Part shown: positions 55,545-64,000 of the stretch, one piece after another
Layout: each line of letters opens with the position of its first letter
Position numbering within the stretch: the stretch's first letter is position 1
NCBI GenBank assembly: GCA_015501605.1
Contig: JADNRZ010000016.1
Span: 1,151,769 to 1,215,768, forward strand
Direction: 5' to 3'
DNA length: 64,000 nt
DNA from: Panaeolus papilionaceus
Lineage: Eukaryota > Basidiomycota > Agaricomycetes > Agaricales
Program-made: the position numbers and the translations under genes
The notes under the pieces: model-generated
What the model was told of the DNA's origin: nothing
Databases searched by the model: none
What the model saw: only the letters and a program-made list of their open reading frames with translations

Positions 55545-56993
55545 GGCTACATCGGGCAGGCTGGGCGAAGGGTCTGGTAACCAGCGTGGTGGCATTTGAC
55601 ATTGCGCAGTTCTTCCCATCACTGAACCACGACGTTCTGATGGCTATACTGGCCAAGCAGGGTTTCCCTGCCAAAGTCTGGAGGTTTTTCGCCTCATATC
55701 TTGTAGGACGTTCCACGCGCTATAGCTGGAACACCTTCACCTCTGAACCAATGCCCGCTGATGTGGGTGTGGGACAGGGCTCCGCCCTGTCCCCGGTTTT
55801 ATCTGCCCTTTATATTGCTCCGATCATGAAGATCTTCGAGGCGCGTGCCCTAGTGGGCGCGCTGTCTTGCTACTTGTTGTCGTTCGTCGATGACGGCACC
55901 CTCATTTGCCAGGCCAAGAAATTGACCGACAATATCGCCGCCTGAAGGGCGGCGTACTCTATTATTTTCACCTTGTTCACTGCACTTGCACTTGTGCTAG
56001 AGCATGACAAGTCTGAGCTATTCCACTTCTCGTGCAGGCGGGATGGTGTCAATCCCCCCATTGACCTAGGGTACGCGCCCTACACGGGCGCTACGCCGTT
56101 GAAGCCCAAGCCTATCTGGAGGTATTTGGGCTTCTACGTTGATCGCAGGCTCACCTTCAGGGAGCACATACGCTACTACACCACTAAAGCACTCACCACG
56201 GTCAAAGCCATGGGGATGCTTGGTAATTCACTCCGGGGTCTCTCCCCGGTCCAACGTCGGCTTCTGTACCGAACGTGCGTTCTCCTGATCGCCACGTACG
56301 GACATAGGCTATGGTTCTTCAGGGGCTCCTGTAACAAGGAGCTCCTGAAAATGTTCAACGGGATGCAGCGTAAGGCTGCCCTATGGATCACGGGTGCATT
56401 CAAGACCACCCCCATAGGTGGAGCGGAGGCCCTGGCGGGCCTCCTTCCAATCCCTCTACTCCTCCGTCGTCTGACTGACCGCTCCACCTGGCGTGTCGGG
56501 ACGCTTGCATCCAGTCACCCCCTTCGGGGGTTCCTTCGCCCGTATGTCTGAACCCGAAAGGGTGAAGACCTCTGGGGCCGTTATGGAGATCATCGCAAGA
56601 CTCCCCCAACTGACTGAACCCATTGAGCTGTTGCCCGATGAGTCCAGGCCTGGCAATCGACTCACTGAACGCTTCCCTCACCAGGTCGACGTCAATGAGA
56701 CAATCCCGCCCCCGCCCACTCCCCCGCCTGACGGCGGGGAGTGGCCGTCGAGGGCGGATCAGTTGGTCCAGCTTATGGCTGAGGCCGCTGATACACCCAG
56801 TTCGTTCGTGGCAGCTGGCGATGCGTCGGTACCACGATATGACCACTTCCAGGCTGCAGTAAGTGCACTTGTGTATGCTGTGGACCCTGTGGAAGGACTT
56901 GAGCCATCGGCCAATGACCCATGGCGCACCTGCCGTCCCGCGGGACGCTCTACTTCCGTCTCGGCGGAACTTGCTGCTATACAGCTTGCCTTG
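55545..56993 (+). pseudogene. LINE-A copy 1 RT and partial RNase H
   Basis: RT fragment from AGWAKGLVTSVVAFDIAQFF through GQGSALSPVLSALY to the catalytic FVDDGT (near 55890). Then a TGA at 55943, a frame change, thumb-region sequence (KTTPIGGAEALAGLL, 56401-56445) and a second +1 frame change near 56540 into the connection/RNase H frame (MEIIARLPQLTEPIELL; SAELAAIQLAL). Ends at the inserted poly-T. Dead copy. Confidence 0.8.
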
Positions 56994-59002
56994 TTTTTTT
57001 TTTTTTTTGGTTCAACAATTTATATACCGGTGCGCGGCTGGCAGTCCAGTCGGATCACAGTAAATACAAACGAGTAGCTAACTACCAGAATGACCACTCC
57101 CCAATTAAGTTGGGTATATACCACGGCAGACTAAACTACTGCGAGCGCGAAGCGCGAGCAAAGTACGTGGGGCAAGATATCAAAGCCGATTGCGCGGCAA
57201 ATAAGCCTCTCCCTCCGAAGAAGGCAGCAGTCCAAAGTGATCAACCAAGCGTCATCAGGTTAACGCCCTCGACCCGGTTGTCGAACAGGAGTGGTGGTGC
57301 CCCGAAGGGGCGCTTACTACGCGAAGCCCTTGGTTACCCATGGACGGGCACCAGGCGGCTAAACTCTATCCCGCGTACGCACCGAAGTGCGCTCCCCGAC
57401 CACTGGTTGTGACGCCGAAGCTTCCAGCACGCAAGGGCCCCGTCGCTGGCATCCAATTAAGGACCGCTTGGGGGACGGGCCATCGTCTCGGCCTCCTGAA
57501 TGTTCGGGACCCCAACAACCACCCCACTTCAGGTCTTTATCCGACGCCCTCCTCCTCCCGAGGGCGGGAAGGGCGTATCGCGGCAAAGGAGAACACGAGC
57601 GGGTTTGCGTTCAAGTATTTATAGAGCTCCCACGTATCCCATGGGTGCCCGCGATAGTGCTTGTACTTCCGACAGGAGCACAAGATATGAGAGCGCGTCC
57701 CGAAGCGCCCGCAGGCGCATCGAGGTGCGGGAAGATTGAATTGCATGCGGTGATAGTATTCACCGATGGGGGCGTGGCCTGTAATACAACGAACAGCACG
57801 TGCGGTCAAGGACGGTGGTCCGGCCTCGAACACGGATAACCAAGACCCACCCTTCTTCGTGGTGGGCTTGAGAAGACGGTCGTGCTTGTCATGGAGGGGC
57901 ATAAAATGCCTGCCTCTGTATGATATGTCCGCGAACTTTGCTTCCCAGAGTTGAAGTGCCTCGCGATCTGCGAAATCGCGGAGCCAGTCTAGTGTCGTGA
58001 GGGGGCGTGTCCCCACACGAACACCAGGAAGAGATGTCACCATCTCATGAGCAGTCCCCTGTGGGCCCCAGCGAAGCTGGGAGGGGACGTGTACAAAGAG
58101 TACGCGCCGGTTGGCTGCCGCAGGCAGCCAAGCGGCAAGAGCGCGCACGATGGCCAGGCTGTGTTCCTGACCACCGTGCTCCGTGCAGTCAGTTGCTAGC
58201 CTGATGGCAGGCATGCAATCCGAGAATACATACACGCGCTCGCATCTTGGGAAGGTGATAGCCTTGCACAAGGCGAGCCGTATAGCAGCAAGTTCCGCCG
58301 AGACGGAAGTAGAACGTCCCGCCGGACAGTGGGTGCGCCATGGGTCATCGACCGATGGCTCGAGTCCTTCCACAGGATCTACAGCATACACAAGTGCACT
58401 TACTGCAGCCTGGAAGTGGTCATATCGTGGCACCGACGCATCGCCAGCAGCCACGAACAAACCGGGTGTATCAGCAGCCTCAGCCATAAGCTGGACTAGC
58501 TGGTCCGCCCTCGTCAGCCACTCCCCGCCGTCAGGCAGGGGATTGGGCGGGGGCGGGAGCGTCTCATTGACGTCCACCTGGTGGGGGAAACGTTCAGTGA
58601 GTCGATTGCCAGGTCTGGACTCGTCGGGCAAAAGCTCAATAGGTTCAGTCAGTTGGGGGAGACGTGAAATAATCTCCATAACGGCCCCAGAGGTCTTCGC
58701 CCTTTCGGACTTGGACATACGGGCAAAGGAACGAGCATGCAGCGGAGCTGGATGCGAGTGTCCCGACGCGCCATGTGGAGCGGTCAGTCAGACGACGGAG
58801 GAGTAAAGGGATTGGAAGGAGGCCCGCCAGGGCCTCCGCTCCACCTACGGGAGTGGTCTTAAACGCACCCGTGATCCATAGGGCAGCCTTACGCTGCATT
58901 CCGTTAAACATTTTCAGGAGTTCCTTGTTACGGGATCCCCTGAAGAACCACAGCCTACTATGTCCGTACGTAGCGATCGGAAGAACGCACATGCGGTATA
59001 GC
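56994..59002 (-). mobile_element. LINE-A copy 2, 5'-truncated, minus strand
   Basis: The poly-T at 56994-57008 is the complement of the poly-A tail. Next to it is the 3'-terminal motif (TCAACAATTTATATACCGG, 57012-57030), a 3' UTR of about 500 bp with no ORF, then ORF2 to a truncated 5' end at about 59002. It abuts LINE-B copy 1 on the right and LINE-A copy 1 on the left. No target duplication was found, so the junctions were rearranged. Confidence 0.75.
57537..59002 (-). pseudogene. LINE-A copy 2 ORF2 C-terminal half (RT end, RNase H, Cys-rich tail)
   Basis: RT end at 58720-59002 (WITGAFKTTPVGGAEALAGL), then a +1 frame change at the same place as in copy 1, then 393 open codons: connection region, RNase H (AAGDASVPRYDHF; ELAAIRLAL; VFSDCMPAIRLA) and a C-terminal domain ending in CACGRFGTRSHILCSCRKY, a zinc-type motif typical after RNase H in such LINEs. 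Stop at 57537. Confidence 0.78.
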
Positions 59003-61365
59003 ATTGGCCGGACTTTGCAGCGGTTGGAGTGATTTCGATGTCCTTGAGGGACTTGAGCACCAAGAAGTGATGCCCTCGCACTTGTGGAGCCATGAACTGA
59101 CGAGTCCATGCCCCTTCGCACCTAGCATCAGCCTCGCGACGAAGCCAGGAGAGGGTAGTGTTGACTTTGCGACCAACAGAGACAGTGAGCTGACGTGCCA
59201 TGCAATGAGCTTTGTAGTGGGGTGCCCAACGAATTGTCGATGGCACATGGACAAAGGTGAGCAAGTGATCTTCGCTTCTGGAGAACCACTCAGCTAGCAG
59301 ACAACAGTTGGCCAGGGCATGCACATGACCAGGACCAACAGATGGATCCACAGATCGCATGGCCATGCCCAAGCTATCAGTGAATACCGCGATGTGTGTG
59401 CACCCCTCCTGGCGCGAGGCGAAGGAAATAGCGCACCGAATGGCAAAGAGCTCCGCATCCTGAGCTAGAGACTTGCCTGCAACGTTCTTGGAGCTGTGGA
59501 ACTCCTGCCCATTGCAATAATACACTGCTGAAACAGTGGCCTGATGACGCCATGATGGAGGCACAGAGGCGTCCACAATAGCTGACACAGGGTGGGGGCT
59601 GGTATCTCCCCAGCCAAGGATGGTGTCCAACTTGTCGTGGCGCATTTCGGCGCTCGTGCCTGGTATGGTGCTCCTAGTGATGATGCGATTGTGAAAACGA
59701 TCAAGCAAGCAGTGGCCTGGTTGAGCCTCTGGAGGGAATCCCTGCATTGGTTCATCAAGCTGGAGGAGGTTGGTGTCGATCTCCATCGAGGGTGAGGGTG
59801 TGCCTTGCCAGCGTGCTGCTTGCTCATGAGAGAGCGAAGCGGATGGGTGTCTGCAAGCATGCTCACACGAAGGGTGGAACGATCGGTGAGGCGTTTGAGA
59901 TAGAGTGGAATGGGGATGAGGGCAGCAAGTGCTTCAACAGCGCCAGTGGGAGCGGTACTAAACGCACCAGTGATCCAGAGCGCAGCTTTTCGCTGCATTT
60001 TAACGAGTTCAGCAAGGAGCGTCTTGTTGTGAGCACCATCGTAGAACCAGAGGCGGTGACCGTATGTCGCAATGGGGAGCACACAGGACCTGTAAAGCAG
60101 ACGTCGCTGGCGTGCATTCAAGCCACGAGTAGAGGAACCAAGCATGCGCATGGCCTTGACGGTTGTAAGCGCTTTGGTGGAGTAATAGCGCACATGCTCC
60201 TTGAACAAGAGCGTGCGGTCAAAATAGAAGCCAAGGTACCACCAGTACGGCTTGGGAGTGAGGGGAGTGTTGCCAGTGTAGGGAGCGAAGCCTAGATCCA
60301 GCGGTGGGTTGTACTTGTCGCGTGCACGAGAGAAGTGGAAGAGCTCAGACTTGTCATGTTCAAGAACGAGGGCAAAGGCGGTGAAGAGCGCATAGATGAC
60401 CGCATACGCGTCCCTAAGGACTTCGTTGTTACGATCGAGGGAGGGGGATTGGACAAGGATGGTGCCATCATCAACAAACGAGAGGAGGGTGGACTCAAAG
60501 TGAGTAGTCCGGAGCTTGTACAGCTTCATGAGTGGCGCGATGTAGAGAGCTGAAAGGACTGGTGATAGAGCAGAGCCCTGGCCAACCTGTACATCCGCAG
60601 GACGTGGTTCAGAGACGAAGGAGTTCCATGCATAGCTGGTGGAGCGTCCAACAAGGTAAGAAGCGAAGAAATCGACCACTCGCGTGGAGAATCCCTGCTT
60701 CCTGAGGGTAGCCAACAACACGGTGTGGTTAAGAGAGGGGAAGAACTGTGCGATGTCAAAGGCCACAACACTCGTTTTCAGGCCCCTGGCCCATCCTGCG
60801 CGCACCAAGTGCGTCAAGATAAGCCCTGCATCCTCGGTTGAGCGCTGTCTAATGCCGCTGAGTTGGTTGGGGTGGAAGACACCATGTTCAATGGACTCGA
60901 ACTGGATAGGGTTGGAGATCATCTTCTCGAAAAGTTTCCCCAGTGTGTTCAACAGCACAATTGGCCGGTACGCTTTGGGGGTAGAGTAGCTGGGCTTGTT
61001 CGGCTTGGGAATGATAACCGACATAGACTCCTTTTTTTTTTTTTTTGGTTCAACAATTTATATACCGGTGCACGGCTGGCAGTCCGGTCGGATCACAGTA
61101 AATACAAACGAGTAGCTAACTACCAGAATGACCACTACCGACATAGACTCCTTGAAGTGCTGAGGCCAACAGCCGAACGCGAAGCATCCATTTGCCAGCT
61201 CCAACAGGAGGTCCACGATGTGCGAGTCTCCAGTGATCCGTTTGAGGTGCCCCCGCTTGATGTGGTCGGGGCCAGGAGCAGAGTTGTTGGAACACCCTTT
61301 GAGTGCGTCAGACATTTCCGCCCAAGTAAAGTCCACCCAGTCGCGCTCAGGCGCATCTGGCGGCC
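59003..61365 (-). pseudogene. LINE-B copy 1 ORF2 (RT and RNase H), 3' truncated
   Basis: RT pieces from DWVDFTWAEMSDALKGCSNN (61365 side) through an inserted LINE-A fragment at 61034-61136, then a long frame 61024 to about 59800 containing VVAFDIAQFFPSLNHTVL, GQGSALSPVL and the catalytic FVDDGTI (near 60470). A frame change near 59790 leads to RNase H (SAIVDASVPPSWRH; AQDAELFAIRCAISFA; VFTDSLGMAM), which is cut at 59003. Distinct from LINE-A in sequence, same architecture. Confidence 0.8.
61017..61153 (-). mobile_element. LINE-A fragment of ~103 bp with 17-bp target duplication
   Basis: The duplication ACCGACATAGACTCCTT is at 61017-61033 and 61137-61153. Between them is poly-T and about 90 bp of the LINE-A 3' end, almost identical to 57009-57100. 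A clean, extremely 5'-truncated retrotransposition into LINE-B RT. Confidence 0.92.
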
Positions 61366-61460
61366 TCAGCACTTCAAGGAGTCTATGTCGGTTATCATTC
61401 CCAAGCTGAACAAGCCCAGCTACTCTACCCCCAAAGCGTACCGGCCAATTGTGCTGTTGA
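61366..61460 (+). pseudogene. inverted RT fragment at a LINE junction
   Basis: About 95 bp of plus-strand RT (PQHFKESMSVIIPK and YRPIVLLK), the inverted counterpart of LINE-B RT at 60940-61030 and 61140-61160. It joins directly to LINE ORF1 sequence on the right. Confidence 0.7.
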
Positions 61461-61478
61461 AAGGGTGCCTGGGCTAAA

Positions 61479-61901
61479 ATGCTCATCGGGAGGTCCATAA
61501 TGATTTGTGGTCACTCCTGCTCTATTCAGGCGGCTTCGGCCAACCGTGGTGTCCCCTGTTGCCCTAAGTGCTTCAGGTGGGGCCACGACATTAAGCACTG
61601 TCGGGCTCGAGGCCAGACGTGTCCTATCTGCGGTGGGCCCCACACTAGGGACCAGCACCGATCGCTCGCAGGGTGTTGCCGAGGCAACCCCAACTCTAAT
61701 CCGTCCGTCCCCCCGACTCCGTCGGGGGAGGCGTGTCCTCATCGATTCCCCTGTGTTAACTGCAAAGGGGATCACGCGGCGGATGCCCGCAACTGCCCGT
61801 TCTGGCGTAACCGGTTCGATGAGAACTGGTATGTTAGGGCGTATGCCAAGGTGAGTAGCCAACATGGCTCTGCACCCAAAATCTCACACAATCGTTCTTA
61901 G
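61479..61901 (+). pseudogene. LINE ORF1 C-terminal part with zinc knuckles
   Basis: Plus-strand frame from 61479 with three CCHC-type motifs: CPKCFRWGHDIKHC, CPICGGPHTRDQH and CVNCKGDHAADARNC. It ends at TAG 61899, three bases before ORF2. This is the RNA-binding protein of a Tad1-like LINE; the N-terminal part is missing. Confidence 0.75.
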
Positions 61902-61903
61902 AA

Positions 61904-62742
61904 ATGAGTCAAACCAAATCTAAGGACATTAGTGTATATTCTCAGAATGTCTGTAAAAACTACGAACATATGAACTTGCTACTGGATCGCATGCAAAGCG
62001 TGTATGATCTTTTATTCATCCAAGAGCCCCCGTGGCGTGTGATTCGCACAGCGCCGTCTACCTCTAACAAGGAAGGCGACGATGTGGAAGGACCTCCGGT
62101 CCATCCCAACTGGCTGCTCTTCGCTGATGCGAAGAGCGCTGACGGTCAGCCCCCCCGTGTGATAATGTACGTGGCTCGCAGCCTCGTGCGATATCGCCCG
62201 CACTCCGTCCGGATATTGTTAAACACCGTGACATCCAGCTACTTTCGCTCTTTGGGGAGCGGGAAGTATTCAACCTCCTTAATGTGTATTCCGACAGTGG
62301 CGGAAGCGCTACGCGCTTCCTCCACGACCACCTTGATGATCTCCCCCCTCTTGTCTACATGGGGGGAGACTTCAACTGCCGCTCTCACGTCTGGGATCCA
62401 GACGTCGAAGGGCATAACTCCCGCGCTGTCCAGATCCAGGAGATCGTGGCCGAGACGGGGCTGCTGTGGGCGGAACCGGTTAATCCGGGACCCACCCACA
62501 TCCCCTTTCAGGCAGACCTTTCGCCTACGGTGATCGATCTTGTCTTTCTCAAGGCAGAGTTCTCTCTGTCCCACGCGCCGAAGCGCGACAGATCCTGGCA
62601 GGGTGTCAGCGATCACATCCCCTTGGGATGCACTCTCCCTTGCTCGGAGGAGCCTTCGGCTCCTCCTCGCAAGTCTATCAAGCCTAATTCGGACACGGAA
62701 AAGGCTTTCTTATCCGCGCTTCGCGTGGGGCTACAAGGCCTC
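61904..62742 (+). pseudogene. LINE ORF2 endonuclease domain, frameshifted and cut
   Basis: ATG at 61904 (MSQTKSKDISVYSQNV), beginning of an APE-type endonuclease (LLFIQEPPW). A one-base loss near 62195 moves the frame; the rest reads LLNVYSDSGG, YMGGDFNCRSHVWDP and GVSDHIPLG, which hold the catalytic GDFN and SDH motifs. RT would follow but is replaced by the poly-T end of LINE-B copy 2 at 62743. Confidence 0.78.
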
Positions 62743-64000
62743 TTTTTTTTTTTTTTTTTTTAAATCAACAATTTATATACCGGGGCTCGTTAGCAGTCCG
62801 GTCGTGATCATCGCTAATATACATGAGATAAACTACATATACACCAACTCCTACTAAATACTCCAATCGTATCAAGAAATGAAGGGGGCTCAAGAGCTGC
62901 CCCAAGCTCAGAAGGGGACCTAAGGGCGATGGTTATGAAGCATAGCTTGCCTAAATCCAGGACAGGGGCAGTGCCGCGAAGCGGCAGTGCAGAGGAGTGG
63001 TGGAAGAAAAAAACCGAAGGGAGAAGGGTGCCCGCCAAAGACGTATGTGTTGAATCACAGTAAACATCTACATCCAGAACAACTTACTAGCGCACATGCC
63101 GGAGCACGGTGTTGGGAAGTGCCAGAGGATGATAACCCAGCCCCCTCCATCCACTCAGCCATACCCAGCGCGATTGCGAGGCTTGGTGAAGGAGAACGCA
63201 GCTGGGTTATCCTTGAGGAAGCGCACCAACCCAACAAGAGTTGATGGAACAGATTTGCCTTTGAACAAGCGACATCGGGCAAGAATGTGGAGTCGGTCCA
63301 TGCGTGGTGAGCCGCAGGGGCAGGCTGTGGGTTCTAGAGGTTTGAAGCGCGCATAATATGAGCCCATCGGAGCGTGGTTGGTGATACAACGCACAGCGCG
63401 AGCCGTTAGAGTGGGAGACTCGTCGATTTGAGGGATCCATTGGCCGGACTTTGCAGCGGTTGGAGTGATTTCGATGTCCTTGAGGGACTTGAGCACCAAG
63501 AAGTGATGCCCTCGCACTTGTGGAGCCATGAACTGACGAGTCCATGCCCCTTCGCACCTAGCATCAGCCTCGCGACGAAGCCAGGAGAGGGTAGTGTTGA
63601 CTTTGCGACCAACAGAGACAGTGAGCTGACGTGCCATGCAGTGAGCTTTGTAGTGGGGTGCCCAACGACTTGTCGACGGCACATGGACAAAGGTGAGCAA
63701 GTGATCTTCGCTTCTGGAGAACCACTCAGCTAGCAGACGACAGTTGGCCAGGGCATGCACCTGACCAGGACCAACAGATGGATCCACAGACCGCATGGCC
63801 ATGCCCAAGCTATCAGTGAATACCGCGATGTGTGTGCACCCCTCCTGGCGCGAGGCGAAGGAAATAGCACACCGAATGGCAAAGAGCTCCGCATCCTGAG
63901 CTAGAGACTTGCCTGCAACGTTCTTGGAGCTGTGGAACTCCTGCCCATTGCAATAATACACTGCTGAAACAGTGGCCTGATGACGCCATGATGGAGGCAC
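62743..64000 (-). mobile_element. LINE-B copy 2, 3' part, runs off the window
   Basis: Poly-T 62743-62761, the 3' motif TCAACAATTTATATACCGG at 62765-62783, then a 3' UTR of about 370 bp and ORF2. The copy is inserted in the endonuclease of another LINE. The 63443-64000 part is nearly the same as LINE-B copy 1 at 59003-59560. Confidence 0.85.
63155..64000 (-). CDS. LINE-B copy 2 ORF2 C-terminus (RNase H and Cys-rich tail)
   Basis: 281 open codons to the window edge: RNase H (YYCNGQEFHSSKNVAGKS; DAELFAIRCA; VFTDSLGMAMRS; FVHVPSTSRWAPH), then a C-terminal region with PTACPCGSPRMDRLHILARC, a zinc-type motif, and the end NRAGYG. It shows what the 3' end of LINE-B copy 1 should look like. Open throughout the part seen. 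Confidence 0.8.
   Translation of the reverse strand: MPPSWRHQATVSAVYYCNGQEFHSSKNVAGKSLAQDAELFAIRCAISFASRQEGCTHIAVFTDSLGMAMRSVDPSVGPGQVHALANCRLLAEWFSRSEDHLLTFVHVPSTSRWAPHYKAHCMARQLTVSVGRKVNTTLSWLRREADARCEGAWTRQFMAPQVRGHHFLVLKSLKDIEITPTAAKSGQWIPQIDESPTLTARAVRCITNHAPMGSYYARFKPLEPTACPCGSPRMDRLHILARCRLFKGKSVPSTLVGLVRFLKDNPAAFSFTKPRNRAGYG

Larger units (their letters stand above)
55096..56993 (+). mobile_element. LINE-A copy 1 (Tad1-like), internally deleted
   Basis: The plus-strand LINE begins near 55096 inside G3 gag. Holds an ORF1-like start, a deletion join near 55535, RT, and the start of RNase H, and is cut at 56993 by the poly-T end of LINE-A copy 2. The 5' limit is approximate. Confidence 0.7.

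Noticed and set aside
56980..59010. Target duplication of LINE-A copy 2
   Set aside because: The sequence before the poly-T (CAGCTTGCCTTG) and that after the 5' end (CATTGGCCGG) do not match; no duplication can be claimed.
61340..61480. LINE 5' inversion by twin priming
   Set aside because: The inverted piece repeats RT sequence also present in the main copy instead of the missing upstream part, so twin priming does not fit.

Overview
The window looks like nuclear DNA of a filamentous basidiomycete fungus, probably an Agaricomycete. The two ordinary genes at the left edge have many introns of about 50-110 nt and encode a VHS-domain protein and a fungal-type GH3 N-acetylhexosaminidase. Nearly everything else is transposable elements: Ty3/Gypsy elements, Tad1-like LINEs with RNase H, hAT-like and pogo-like DNA elements. 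The organism assignment is inference from gene style, not from a database match.

Layout. 1-3.6 kb: two divergent host genes. 4-9 kb: two hAT-like non-autonomous elements, a solo LTR and a small hairpin element. 9-25.5 kb: a decayed self-priming Gypsy element (copy A). It is split by a long-inverted-repeat element (P1), and P1 is split by an intact recent Gypsy element (G1). 25.5-44.7 kb: two further copies of the copy-A family (X1 and X2) in opposite orientation. They flank the inverted other half of copy A, called D here, which carries its own hAT-like and pogo-like insertions. 44.7-47.3 kb: half of a second P element (P2) with a hAT-like insertion. 48.2-50.4 kb: a multi-exon, lineage-specific or passenger gene, apparently broken. 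50.5-55.1 kb: a hAT-like element, a short possible secreted-protein exon, and the LTR and gag of a third Gypsy element (G3) with another hAT-like insertion. 55.1-64 kb: nested LINE copies of two families on both strands.

The strongest observations are structural. (1) Seven or more hAT-like elements share terminal sequences and 8-bp target duplications but carry three unrelated palindromic subterminal arrays; two of the array types flank the same core. (2) A 5-bp target duplication (GGAAC) is split between 25526 and 36529, and the LTR types are swapped between X1 and X2. This shows an inversion by recombination between two inverted retrotransposon copies. (3) Premature TGA codons in copy A sit where X1 and X2 have CAA, so both descend from CGA; this is strand-symmetric CpG decay. 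(4) The copy-A family has a primer-binding site complementary to the predicted start of its own transcript (Tf1-type self-priming) and an extra zinc-knuckle ORF downstream of pol.

Only G1 looks potentially autonomous. No transposase for the hAT-like or P elements is present in the window. No tRNA, rRNA or CRISPR feature was seen. All alignments were made by eye, so percent identities are not given.
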